In this document: positions 28,003 through 36,566 of the stretch, in pieces | Layout: every line of letters starts with the position of its first letter | Position numbering within the stretch: position 1 is the first letter of the stretch | Origin: Pseudomonas syringae | Lineage (GTDB): Bacteria > Pseudomonadota > Gammaproteobacteria > Pseudomonadales > Pseudomonadaceae | Direction: 5' to 3' | NCBI RefSeq assembly: GCF_000737245.1 | Contig: NZ_JPQU01000014.1 | Coordinates: forward strand, 62,001 to 126,000 | DNA: 64,000 nt | The notes under the pieces: model-generated | What the model was told of the DNA's origin: nothing | Database searches by the model: none | What the model saw: only the letters and a program-made list of their open reading frames with translations | Translations under genes and position numbers: made by a program

Positions 28003-28368
28003 GCGGTGTACCTGACACACCGCTTCGCGACCGTCGTAACCTCCGATTGCTCCTACAGGATCGCGGCGCTTCAGATAAAACACGGATCCCGTAGGAGCTC
28101 ACCGAGGTTACGAGGCCAGCGATGGCGGTGTACCTGACACACCGCTTCGCGACCGTCGTAACCTCCGATTGCTCCTACAGGATCGCGGCGCTTCAGATAA
28201 AACACGGATCCCGTGGGAGCTCACCGAGGTTACGAGGCCAGCGATGGCGGTGTACCTGACACACCGCTTCGCGACCGTCGTAACCTCCGATTGCTCCTAC
28301 AGGATCGCGGCGCTTCAGATAAAACACGGATCCCGTAGGAGCTCACCGAGGTTACGAGGCCAGCGATG
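28003..28368. repeat. 122-bp tandem repeat, three copies
   Basis: Units start at 28003, 28125 and 28247 and are nearly identical. Landmarks are GCGGTGTACCTGACACACCG, CGTCGTAACCTCCGATTGC and CACGGATCCCGT. Inside each unit CGAGGTTACGA can pair with TCGTAACCTC, and GTAGGAGC with GCTCCTAC, so the array is a chain of REP-like hairpins. It is not a CRISPR: there are no unique spacers. Confidence 0.9.
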
Positions 28369-28399
28369 GCGATGTAACTAACACTCCGCGTCATCGTTC

Positions 28400-28422
28400 A
28401 TCGCGGGCAAGCGCGCTCCCAC
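28400..28422 (-). repeat. Single REP arm
   Basis: ATCGCGGGCAAGCGCGCTCC with no partner on its left, where the 122-bp array ends. Confidence 0.7.
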
Positions 28423-28445
28423 TGAATCTGTGACTGATAAGTCAT

Positions 28446-28462
28446 TAGTCGTCGTATGACGC
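28446..28462. promoter_or_regulatory. Operator-like site 1 upstream of the deleted transporter gene
   Basis: TAGTCGTCGTATGACGC fits the pattern TAGTCRT-N3-ATGAC seen in site 2. Together they suggest a dimeric regulator, plausibly of the GntR family, but this is inference. Confidence 0.5.
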
Positions 28463-28568
28463 TTCGCAAAATCCCTTTCCGCGAAAATCCCCGAATCACC
28501 CTATAGCTAATGGTCTAAACCCCCTATCGCCCCATTGACGGTGTAACAAGGTGTGTCTATAAACCGCA

Positions 28569-28585
28569 TAGTCATACGATGACTA
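28569..28585. promoter_or_regulatory. Operator-like site 2 (perfect 7-bp arms)
   Basis: TAGTCATACGATGACTA: arms TAGTCAT / ATGACTA around ACG. It lies 123 bp from site 1 and 230 bp before the transporter remnant's ATG. Confidence 0.6.
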
Positions 28586-28638
28586 GGCGAAACCTGGTTT
28601 TTGCAACCATAAAAATAATACAAAGAGTAACAATCCCA

Positions 28639-28731
28639 ATGAGCACCCTCGTTTCTCATTCCTGTGGACACTCCCCCTCACGTTCATCCGTGCCCGTAAC
28701 CGCGTGCGGCCTCACCGTGGGCTGCTGGTAG
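28639..28731 (+). CDS. Possible 30-residue leader ORF
   Basis: An ATG-initiated frame with three Cys codons, product starting MSTLVSHSCGHSPS and ending CW, lies between operator-like site 2 and the transporter remnant. The ribosome site is poor (GAGTAACAATCCC). I do not recognise it; chance is quite possible. Confidence 0.2.
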   Translation: MSTLVSHSCGHSPSRSSVPVTACGLTVGCW

Positions 28732-28798
28732 ATAACCGTCTTTAAGCGAGAGCAACTCGCCGCCGCTCCGATAACAGCCAATAACAAAAGGTGAAGAG

Positions 28799-29317
28799 AT
28801 GAAAATAAAAGGGATCCGCTGGTGGATGGTGGGGCTGGTAATGGCCGGTCTGGTCGTCAACTACCTCGCGCGCAACACGCTTTCCGTGGCCGCGCCAACG
28901 CTCATGACCGAGCTGAGCATCAGCACTGAGCAGTATTCGCACATAGTCGTAGCCTGGCAGATTTGCTACGCGGTGATGCAACCGGTTGCTGGCTACATCA
29001 TTGATGCCATCGGCACAAAGATGGGCTTTGCGATTTTCGCCGTGGCCTGGTCCGCAGCCTGCGCTGTAGCGGCGTTTGCCACTGGCTGGCAGAGCCTGGC
29101 GATCTTCCGCGGCATGCTTGGCTTCCTCGGTGCAGCGGCTTTCACCATGGTGTTTGGGGTATTGGTCACCAAAATCGGCTACAGCCCGCTGTTCGTCGTA
29201 CTGGCTGTGTTCGACATCATCGCTGCGGTGGTGGTCTGGAACGTCGCACGGGAACTGCCGGAGCAGCCATTGGCAGTGAATACCGTGCATCCGGAAGGTA
29301 ATCCGCTGCCAATCTAA
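28799..29317 (+). pseudogene. MFS transporter with internal deletion (hexuronate/ExuT-like)
   Basis: 172 codons, against about 420-450 for the family. Residues 1 to ~104 match the start of sugar-acid MFS transporters (IRWWMVGLVMAGLVVNYLAR, then LSVAAPTL and QPVAGYIIDAIGTK), covering helices 1-4. The sequence then passes directly, near RGMLGFLGAAAF, into what looks like the last two helices and C-terminus (FGVLVTKIGYSPLFVVLAVF). About 250 codons are missing in frame, so the product is very unlikely to transport. AAGGTGAAGAG upstream of the ATG is intact, as are the operator-like sites. No catabolic genes remain beside it. Confidence 0.8.
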
Positions 29318-29326
29318 GTCGTACCC

Positions 29327-29345
29327 GTAGGAGCACGCTCCTACA
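29327..29345. repeat. Minimal REP palindrome
   Basis: GTAGGAGC / GCTCCTAC separated by 2 nt, just after the transporter remnant. Confidence 0.6.
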
Positions 29346-29423
29346 GACGAATATCTGTAACAAAGGTTGAGTACCTTCAACCCTGCCCACTGAAAGGTGG
29401 GTCAACACAGCAGTTTTTTTATC

Positions 29424-29460
29424 GGGGTTGTTCCTTAGGCAGGGGACAGCCCCTTTTTTT
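29424..29460 (+). terminator. Rho-independent terminator
   Basis: GGGGTTGTTCC pairs with GGGACAGCCCC (with two G-T pairs) around the loop TTAGGCA plus one G, followed by seven T. It terminates the transporter remnant's transcript. Confidence 0.85.
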
Positions 29461-29572
29461 AGCGTATGTATATTCGATTTAGCTATTGATCGATAGCTTC
29501 TTATTCCTTATTTATTCCACCCCGCTTCCTTATACTCAGCCTCATGAACGCAACATGCAGGAGGCTTACCCC

Positions 29573-30154
29573 ATGCATAACGAATCGATCCGCTATCTGA
29601 TCGTGCCAGGCTGGCAAGGGTCGGGCGATGAGCACTGGCAAACTCACTGGCAATACAGCTTGCCCAACAGCTCGCGAGTGGAGCAGGCCGACTGGTTCAA
29701 ACCACGCCTTGAAGACTGGGTGGGCGAGTTGCAGCGCGCTATTTCAGCTGAGCGCACTCCGGTCATCCTTATTGCCCATAGCCTGGGCTGCATCACCGTT
29801 GCCCATTGGGCACGGCTGGCTCCGCTGGAGTCTCTGCGTCAGGTCCAAGGCGCTCTTCTGGTCGCGCCTGCAGATGTAGAACGCCCAGGCTGCTCGCCTG
29901 CCTTGCGCAACTTTGCGCCGATCCCGAAAGACTTGTTGCCGTTCCCGACCCAGATCGTCACCTCGGATAACGACGCTGCGGTCAGCACCCAGCGCGCCAT
30001 GGAAATGGCCCGTGATTGGGGCGCAGAAACCTGCATTCTCAGTCAGGCGGGGCATATCAACGTCAAGTCGGGGCACCGTCGCTGGGAGCAGGGCTTCGCT
30101 TATCTGTATCGCCTGCAAAGCCGAATGGAACATCACGCCCGGCGTCGAGCATGA
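29573..30154 (+). CDS. RBBP9/YdeN-type alpha/beta hydrolase
   Basis: 193-residue serine hydrolase of the RBBP9/YdeN family. It starts with the family motif IVPGWQGSGDEHW (10-22). The nucleophile is Ser70 in LIAHSLGC, the acid lies in VTSDNDAAVS and the catalytic His in SQAGHINVKSG. The natural substrate is unknown. The start at 29573 (GGAGG ten bases upstream) fits the motif; the longer frame is non-family. It is followed 93 bp later by the SfnR-like activator gene. Confidence 0.88.
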   Translation: MHNESIRYLIVPGWQGSGDEHWQTHWQYSLPNSSRVEQADWFKPRLEDWVGELQRAISAERTPVILIAHSLGCITVAHWARLAPLESLRQVQGALLVAPADVERPGCSPALRNFAPIPKDLLPFPTQIVTSDNDAAVSTQRAMEMARDWGAETCILSQAGHINVKSGHRRWEQGFAYLYRLQSRMEHHARRRA

Positions 30155-30247
30155 ATTTATCCAGTGCGGAGTGTTCCGCGCTTGCCCTCAAGATCCTGTT
30201 CTTAGTTAACGTTTGAGTCATCACAAGGGCTCAGGCGGGAGTTTGCC

Positions 30248-31198
30248 ATGAGCCTTAAAGAACCTTTCGGTCAGCCGTTGCTGACCTTCCCCGACGCCGA
30301 AAAAAGCCCGCTGAGCATTCGCGCCAAAGCGTTGGTGTTCATTGATCCGCGCGCCCGCCGTTTGCGCGAAGAAATGGAACAGTTGGCGCCTCGCGCGCTG
30401 CCGGTGCTGATTCGTGGCGAGTCCGGCACCGGCAAGGAGTTACTGGCCCGCCATATTCATCGTGGCAGTGACCGCACCGGTTTGTTCGTCTCGGTCAATT
30501 GCGGCGCCATCAGCCCAACCTATGCCGATGCCGAGCTGTTTGGGTACGCCGCCGGTGCACACAGCGGTTCGGCCAGTAGCCGCGCAGGCTGGTTTGGCTC
30601 TGCCAACGGCGGCACATTGTACCTGGACGAAATCGGCGATCTGCCGCTGCCGATCCAGAACAAGCTGCTGGCTGCGCTGGAAAACCACGAAGTGACCCGC
30701 GTCGGCTCGCAACAACCCAGCCCGGTAGACGTACGACTGGTCGCCGCCACCAGCATCGACCTGGCCCAAGCCGTGGCCGTCGGCAAGTTTCATGAGCGGC
30801 TGTTCCACTACCTCAGCGAAGGCCACCTTGAGCTGCCTGCTTTACGTGATCAACCAGGCAACATCCTGCCACTGGCCGAATATTTTCTTGGCATATACAG
30901 CCAGCGCCTTAACCTCGCCGTGCCGCTGATCAGCGACGCCGCGCAGCGGGTTCTTGAAGCGCACAGCTGGCCGGGCAATACCCGCGAGCTGGAAAATGTT
31001 ATCCACTTCGCATTGCTGGTCAGCAGCGGTGAGGAGATCCTGCCAGAGCATCTGAATCTGCCGGTAGATACGAACCCGCTGCAAGAGATTGAGCGCCTTG
31101 TAGGAAATGTTCTTGTTGATGCAAAGGTTGAGCAACTCTTTGCACTGCAACGAGCGCTTGAGGCGGCTATCGCGCGGGTGAAACTTGCCATAAGTTGA
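30248..31198 (+). CDS. SfnR-like sigma-54-dependent activator (AAA+ domain, no Fis-type HTH seen)
   Basis: 316 residues, almost entirely an AAA+ sigma-54 activator domain without an N-terminal receiver. Walker A GESGTGKE at 57-64 and Walker B GGTLYLDEIG at 121-130 are intact. The sigma-54-contacting GAFTGA loop is altered to GAHSGS (103-108), and no C-terminal Fis-like HTH is recognisable after the PGNTRELENVIHFAL segment. Overall resemblance is to SfnR regulators, which control dimethyl sulfone/methanesulfonate use in pseudomonads. That fits metQ and the sulfonate genes downstream, now separated from it by the Rhs genes. Confidence 0.8.
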   Translation: MSLKEPFGQPLLTFPDAEKSPLSIRAKALVFIDPRARRLREEMEQLAPRALPVLIRGESGTGKELLARHIHRGSDRTGLFVSVNCGAISPTYADAELFGYAAGAHSGSASSRAGWFGSANGGTLYLDEIGDLPLPIQNKLLAALENHEVTRVGSQQPSPVDVRLVAATSIDLAQAVAVGKFHERLFHYLSEGHLELPALRDQPGNILPLAEYFLGIYSQRLNLAVPLISDAAQRVLEAHSWPGNTRELENVIHFALLVSSGEEILPEHLNLPVDTNPLQEIERLVGNVLVDAKVEQLFALQRALEAAIARVKLAIS

Positions 31199-31645
31199 CC
31201 TGCTATTCCGGTGTTCCCGCGCCGTGCCCCCTTTCCAGAGGCGCGGCGTTTTTTGTTCTGGCGACAGGTGCGCTTAATAAATCTGTAATAAAAAGGGAAA
31301 ATATCCCACGCATTCTGACTCCAAAAACTCAAGGTAAAGTTGTTAATTATCTATTGAATTAAAATTGATGAGCCGTTTTGAATGGCTGTTTATTACTTTT
31401 GATTGCGTGCGCTAGACAGGTGTAAAAACTTGGGTGAAGCTGAGTTCGTGACGAGATACTAGTCTCTTTATTTAATAAGCTGAGGGTGGTGTATGGAGTT
31501 TCTGGTCTGCTTCCGCTAGCTGTCCATGGGGCTGGTTAAGCCGGGTCAGCTGGTTTCTCTGAGGGCTCTCTTTTTCTGTTTAAAAGATGGCTGGATTAAT
31601 AGGCTCGCTCCCTGTGCGCCTTTTGCGTCATTAAAAGGAATTGTT
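31199..31645. other. AT-rich gene-free interval before the Rhs body gene
   Basis: Contains the activator gene's terminator and then an AT-rich stretch (about 31260-31480) that must carry the Rhs promoter. No REP elements and no hairpin leader like those before the orphan Rhs tips. AAAAGGA at 31633-31640 is the ribosome site for 31646. Confidence 0.5.
31217..31255 (+). terminator. Rho-independent terminator of the SfnR-like gene
   Basis: CGCGCC / GGCGCG stem (extended by flanking C/G pairs) with a long loop, followed by six T. Confidence 0.7.
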
Positions 31646-34600
31646 ATGACTACTCCAAATGCGTCTGGATTGTATTCCAACGCCCATAATTTTTTGAGTT
31701 TTGTTAATGCCGGTGTTGACCCCCGCACTGGTACCTATAGTTGCAATTTTTCTCTTCCCGAGCTTTTGGCGAATGCGTTGAGCGGCCCCTCTGTGCCCTT
31801 GGTTCTAGGGTTTAGCGCACTTCAAAGTGATGACCTGGGCTTTGGCAAAGGCTGGAGTCTGCAACTGTCTAACTTTAACCGGACGACAGGGAAACTTAGT
31901 TTGTCCAATGGTACAAGCCACATGGCGGCTGTCACCAGTGGGAACTTTATTCTCAGGGACAAGAAAATCAAAGACCTGAAAACCAGCCGGGCGGGTCGTG
32001 ACCTGTTTATTGAACACAAGTCTGGAATACTTGAAGTATTGAGTAGCACATCGTCCAGTTCAAGTGAGTGGTTGGTGTCGAAAATTTACTCTCCTGAAGG
32101 CCGGGCTATTTATCTGGAGTACAGCAACGTCCCTGGAGGCCGCCTGTTACGTACCCTGCGTGATGAAAATCAGAGATTGCTGACAGTAGATGTCTCAAAC
32201 GGCTCATCGCGAGTATCCAGCATCACGCTGTGGCCCGACAGCTCAGCGGACAGGCTGGTCATTGAGCTAACACAACGAAAAGGTGAGCTGCAAAAAATCA
32301 CGGTGCTGTCGGACAAGAAGTTCTCTGGCGCCTGGGGGTTTGAATACCAGAACGTCACGGGTTTGAACGTCATTACACGACTGGATTTACCGACTGGCGG
32401 CACTGAAAAGATCAGGTACCAGTCGTCGGGGCTACTGCTGCCTCCCGGTGCACCGATGCGAGCGTTACCGGCCGTCTCCTCGCATACCATTGAGCCGCAC
32501 AGCGGCCAGCCAGCCATTACTCGTAAGTACACCTACTCACCCAGTAACTACCTGGGTTACGCATCGAGTGTTAAATGGCGTGGTGACGGGGATAATCTTT
32601 ATGAGGCTAATGCCGACTACAGGTACAGCTCGACTGAAAATCTGGTTCAGGGCAAACAGACGATACGCAGGACGGTTCGTACCTATAACCGCTTTCATTT
32701 GCAAGTCGAAGAAACGGTTACCCAGAATGGCAAAGTCACTCGTAACAGTACTCGGTATCATGACAAAGCCAATGTGCATTTCAAAAATCAACCTGCTAAT
32801 TTACAGCTTCCCGCCAAAGTTGAAGTGACGTACTCCGATACGTCGATCCGTAATCGTGAACGCACTGAAACGACCCTGACCGAATATGACGATTGCGGCA
32901 ACATTCTGAAGAAAGTGTCTCCAACCGGCATTGTCGAAGTTTTCGAATACTATCCGGTCGGGGCCTCCGATGGATGTCCTGCAGACGGATTCGGGGAACA
33001 GCGCTGGCTGAAAAGTAAAACGTTGAAACCTGCACCGGGCTTCGCCCCAGCTCCGACGATGGTGACTCACTATAGATACGTTGAATTACCCTCGGCGAGC
33101 TCGGAACGAGGTAAGTTCCTGGCTGTGGCTCAAGAATCCGTTATTCAGGATGGGCAGACCGAGCCAGTGGTGACCATTACCTGGGACTATGAAAGTAATC
33201 TCATGAGTAAGGGGTTCGGGCGCGTGAAGCAGAAAACAGAAACCGTCACGGGGGTCACCACCACTTTTGACTATAGCTACGAGTTTATTGATGGGGCCCT
33301 GTGCACCCATACAACATTGACCGCCGCCGATGGTTGCAGCAGCAGCACGTCCACCTGGCAAAACATATCGACCGGTGCAGAGGTCAAAGTGGTCGAGCAG
33401 TTGGGGGTTACCATCAAGACTGGCCACGACCGACTCGGCCGTAAAACCCTTGAAATGGTCGCGCCCGAGACATCTGGCCAAGCGGTCAAAACTTACAGTT
33501 ATAAGCTGCCCGAAATACGGGATGAGCCGTACGAAACCCATTCAGTTGCGGTCAACGGCGCCAAGACGGTAACCCGGTTTGACGGCATGAGTCGTGAGTC
33601 AGTCATTGAGATTCAGGATCTCGACACAGTAAAGGCGCCAATGCGTGATATTTACCGTGCCAACTATGACCTGCTTGGCCAACTGATTGAGGAGGTCAAC
33701 ACGGATTGGCTCGATGGCAAACCCTATGCAATGTCGACCCGGCACACCTACGACGACTGGGGAAATCGTAACGCGAGCACTGGCCCCGATGGGGTGATCA
33801 GGCACGACTCATATGACCCTATCCTGCTGACTCAAACTCAAGGTCTGGATAAGGCCGGCACAACGGTGTTGACCAAAAACGTGTTTGGCAAGAACGATTC
33901 TGTCGAGCGGTTTGATCGCGAGGGTAACTCGCTTGGCATTACTGAATACCTATATGACGGGCTGGGCCGTTGCGTGCAGCAAATCAACCCTGACGGTCAC
34001 ACCACACGATTTGGATACGATTTTGCCGATCGTTTAATCATGACCAAGCTGCATGACGGGACTTGCATCAAGAAGCAATTCGTTGCGCATAGCACTGAAA
34101 ACCTGGCGACACACATCTGGGTTAACGAATATCTGGCAGGTCAACGAGCCTACGATGGGTTGCTGCGAGTCACGAGCACCACCGTAGGCGGGCGTACAGA
34201 AACGTTTACCTATGAGGGTGCCCAACCCAATCCAACGACCCGTGTCACGGCCAGTGGAAAAATTGTTTCATACGAGTACGACCCAGTACTGAACAATCAA
34301 ATGACAGAGCGCAGCGTTGAAGGCAGTAGCCATCTGTCCGCCACTTTTACCTATGACTGCACCCATGCCAGGTTGACAGAGGCCTCTAGCCCTGACCATC
34401 AGCACCAGCTTATGTACTCCCTGTCGGGCCAGCACATCGGCGACCAACTCGATGGCCAAGGTTTGCTGAGTGCGGGGCAGCGCCATTCGCTCAAGGGTCT
34501 GCCTATGCAGTACACCGATGCGTCAGGTGTTGCACAAGTGACCCAATACGATGCGCTCTGTCGAATTTCCAAGGTGAAGCAAGGCTCGGTCACCGCCGAT

Positions 34601-35182
34601 TATCACTACGACTCGTTCGGCCGTGTCGGCAAGATTGAAACCGTCGACAACCAAACTAAACGCAAGCTGACCACCCAATTGGAGTACGACGACTTCGGGC
34701 GCGAGGTAGGTCGGTTGTTGACCGTTGATTCCAATCAACCTGAGGAGTTGACTCAGCAGTTCGATGCAAGCGACAGGCTCGTCCAACGCACCCTCAAACA
34801 GGGTCATAGCGTGCTACGTGATGAGACCTTTGCGTACGACTCACGTGGACGCCTTGAACAGTATCAGTGCAGTGCAAAGTACTTGCCTGTTGATTCGGCC
34901 GGTAACGCCATCCACGGCCAGACTTATGTCTATGACCAGCTGGATAACATTACCCAATTGACAACCCGGTTTACCGGCGGCGAAAACATCGCGACTTACA
35001 CGTACGAATATCTGGACAAAACCCAGCTGAGCCGAGTCGCCCATACCCATCCTGATTACGCCTCACAACAAGCGACATTCACTTATGACGGCGATGGCAA
35101 CCAGCTCAATGACGAGTGTGGCCGTCGCATGATTTATGACGATCTGGGCCGCCTGGCTTCGATCGCGCAGGAGCACGCATGA
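31646..35182 (+). CDS. Rhs/YD-repeat body protein lacking core and toxin end
   Basis: 1178 residues from the ATG at 31646 (AAAAGGA upstream; a longer frame to 31526 has no support). No signal peptide and no PAAR domain at the N-terminus (MTTPNASGLYSNAHNF). Many YD/RHS repeats run through the second half, for example YDGLGRCVQQINPDG, YDSFGRVGKIE and YDDLGRLASI. These build the beta cocoon of Rhs and TcC-like toxins. It ends right after a repeat (LASIAQEHA), with no core or toxin domain; those are encoded by the next ORF, which starts at the overlapping ATGA in another frame. Secretion route and target are unknown. Confidence 0.88.
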   Translation: MTTPNASGLYSNAHNFLSFVNAGVDPRTGTYSCNFSLPELLANALSGPSVPLVLGFSALQSDDLGFGKGWSLQLSNFNRTTGKLSLSNGTSHMAAVTSGNFILRDKKIKDLKTSRAGRDLFIEHKSGILEVLSSTSSSSSEWLVSKIYSPEGRAIYLEYSNVPGGRLLRTLRDENQRLLTVDVSNGSSRVSSITLWPDSSADRLVIELTQRKGELQKITVLSDKKFSGAWGFEYQNVTGLNVITRLDLPTGGTEKIRYQSSGLLLPPGAPMRALPAVSSHTIEPHSGQPAITRKYTYSPSNYLGYASSVKWRGDGDNLYEANADYRYSSTENLVQGKQTIRRTVRTYNRFHLQVEETVTQNGKVTRNSTRYHDKANVHFKNQPANLQLPAKVEVTYSDTSIRNRERTETTLTEYDDCGNILKKVSPTGIVEVFEYYPVGASDGCPADGFGEQRWLKSKTLKPAPGFAPAPTMVTHYRYVELPSASSERGKFLAVAQESVIQDGQTEPVVTITWDYESNLMSKGFGRVKQKTETVTGVTTTFDYSYEFIDGALCTHTTLTAADGCSSSTSTWQNISTGAEVKVVEQLGVTIKTGHDRLGRKTLEMVAPETSGQAVKTYSYKLPEIRDEPYETHSVAVNGAKTVTRFDGMSRESVIEIQDLDTVKAPMRDIYRANYDLLGQLIEEVNTDWLDGKPYAMSTRHTYDDWGNRNASTGPDGVIRHDSYDPILLTQTQGLDKAGTTVLTKNVFGKNDSVERFDREGNSLGITEYLYDGLGRCVQQINPDGHTTRFGYDFADRLIMTKLHDGTCIKKQFVAHSTENLATHIWVNEYLAGQRAYDGLLRVTSTTVGGRTETFTYEGAQPNPTTRVTASGKIVSYEYDPVLNNQMTERSVEGSSHLSATFTYDCTHARLTEASSPDHQHQLMYSLSGQHIGDQLDGQGLLSAGQRHSLKGLPMQYTDASGVAQVTQYDALCRISKVKQGSVTADYHYDSFGRVGKIETVDNQTKRKLTTQLEYDDFGREVGRLLTVDSNQPEELTQQFDASDRLVQRTLKQGHSVLRDETFAYDSRGRLEQYQCSAKYLPVDSAGNAIHGQTYVYDQLDNITQLTTRFTGGENIATYTYEYLDKTQLSRVAHTHPDYASQQATFTYDGDGNQLNDECGRRMIYDDLGRLASIAQEHA

Positions 35183-36387
35183 ATCAACAAGGAATTCTGA
35201 TCAATTATCGGTACGACGCTCTGGATCGCCTGATTGGCGTCGAGCCAGTGGGGGCCACCGCCACAACCCGCATCTATCGCGATGAGCGGCTGGCAACACA
35301 ACTGGAGGGTGGGCGGCAGCACAGCATGATCGAAGCAGGTGGAAACGTACTGGCCCAATGCACGCGCTCTGGAAATTCGGTGGTAAATAGCCTCCTGGGC
35401 TGTGACCAGCAGAACAGCGTGCTGCAAACAGTCACCGGTAACGACACCCAGCGCACCGCTTACACCCCTTATGGCGGGCAGGTCGCTCAAAGCGGCATGC
35501 AAAGTCTGCTGGGTTTCAACGGTGAACAACCCGACCCGGTCACCGGCTGTTATCTGCTGGGAAACGGTTACCGCGCCTACAATCCGGTGTTGATGCGCTT
35601 CCACAGCCCCGACAGCATGAGCCCTTTTGATTCGGGCGGACTGAACCCTTACGCCTATTGCATGGGGGATCCGATCAACAGAAGCGACCCGACCGGGCAT
35701 TTTTCCTTCAAAGCGTTTCTGGGTATCGCGGTTTCGGTGGCTGCTATTGCCCTTACGGTTATCACTCTGGGTGCGGGTGCTCCCTTGACCGGTCCAGCCG
35801 TTTTCATGGCCGCAATGAGTATCAGCAGCGATGTTTTCGGCATCGCCAGTGAAGTGGTGTCCGAATTGGCTCCTGACTCCAATGCTGGGCAGATCCTGGG
35901 TTATTTAAGTATGGGTCTGGCAGCTGGCTCACTGGCAGGCGCGAAGGCCGCCAAATTTTCCGCATCTCGGGGTAATCAGAAGGCAGCCCGCTTTATTGGC
36001 AAGGGAGCAGCGACGGCAACCCGGCAGGGGGCGATAAAAGCTCCCCAAGGGAAATCACTGCAGAACTTCAGCAAGGCTGTGAAGGTGGGTAAAGCTACGA
36101 AGGTTGCTATTGCCGCGCCCAAAGCTTTGAGGCGGGCGAAGCAGATCTCCAGGCACGTGGATTGGCTTGGCTACCGGCTTGACGCTGAAGACCTTCTCGA
36201 GGATCTCATCGGCGACGGTGGGCAACCCTCGGGGACAGGGGAGTCCAACCAGCGCCTGACTACTCTCGACACGTTTCTACGTGGCAACCCAGAGCAGGCG
36301 GCGCAAGGTCTGGCGCACCCCAATATCAAACCTGGTGACTTCCTTACCGCCTACCAAAACCGAGTGATGGCCATCCGAGAGCTGTGA
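35179..36387 (+). CDS. Rhs core plus variable C-terminal tail ('tip 1'), ATGA-coupled to the body gene
   Basis: 402 residues. It begins with one YD repeat (NYRYDALDRLIGV) and the Rhs-associated core: LLGFNGEQPDPVTGCYLLGN at ~112-131, MRFHSPDSMSPFDSGGLNPY, ending DPTGH near 174. The ~230-residue tail has two hydrophobic Ala/Gly-rich segments, then a basic stretch and a C-terminal helical end (TLDTFLRGNPEQ, FLTAYQNRVMAIREL). I recognise no toxin family. Start and stop overlap (ATGA), and the product continues the body protein's repeats collinearly, so the two chains are probably made and assembled together. No immunity gene follows. Confidence 0.87.
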   Translation: MNQQGILINYRYDALDRLIGVEPVGATATTRIYRDERLATQLEGGRQHSMIEAGGNVLAQCTRSGNSVVNSLLGCDQQNSVLQTVTGNDTQRTAYTPYGGQVAQSGMQSLLGFNGEQPDPVTGCYLLGNGYRAYNPVLMRFHSPDSMSPFDSGGLNPYAYCMGDPINRSDPTGHFSFKAFLGIAVSVAAIALTVITLGAGAPLTGPAVFMAAMSISSDVFGIASEVVSELAPDSNAGQILGYLSMGLAAGSLAGAKAAKFSASRGNQKAARFIGKGAATATRQGAIKAPQGKSLQNFSKAVKVGKATKVAIAAPKALRRAKQISRHVDWLGYRLDAEDLLEDLIGDGGQPSGTGESNQRLTTLDTFLRGNPEQAAQGLAHPNIKPGDFLTAYQNRVMAIREL

Positions 36388-36486
36388 TTGCGGTAAGGCT
36401 GACAGTGTTAAGCATCCTAAAAAGCATAAGCAATTGCCAAAAAAGTATTGTCTTGGAATAAAAAATATCGGTAATGTCCGCTCCAC

Positions 36487-36513
36487 GCCCCCGACTGCAT
36501 TTGCGTCGGGGGC
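36487..36513 (+). promoter_or_regulatory. Strong hairpin in the metQ leader
   Basis: GCCCCCGAC / GTCGGGGGC, 9-bp perfect stem with a 9-nt loop and no T-run, 54 bp before the metQ ATG. It could end the Rhs transcript or shape the metQ leader. It does not resemble a SAM riboswitch. Confidence 0.55.
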
Positions 36514-36566
36514 AACTCATTGAAGAGCTGTCGGCGAACCGACCTCGATTTCTCTAAGGACATTGC

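Larger units (their letters stand above)
27961..28438. other. Gene-free repeat region
   Basis: After the response regulator there is no credible gene. A REP-like arm (27976-27998) leads into three 122-bp tandem units (28003-28368), and then a single REP arm follows at 28400-28422. Confidence 0.7.

Noticed and set aside
28003..28368. Possible CRISPR array
   Set aside because: The whole 122-bp unit repeats without unique spacers, and no cas genes are near.
31646..35182. Complete Tc insecticidal toxin complex
   Set aside because: The body ORF lacks an SpvB/TcB-type N-terminus and no TcA gene is nearby; only the Rhs resemblance is supported.
36388..36566. SAM riboswitch before metQ
   Set aside because: Only a single strong hairpin is seen; none of the conserved multi-helix elements of SAM riboswitches can be recognised.
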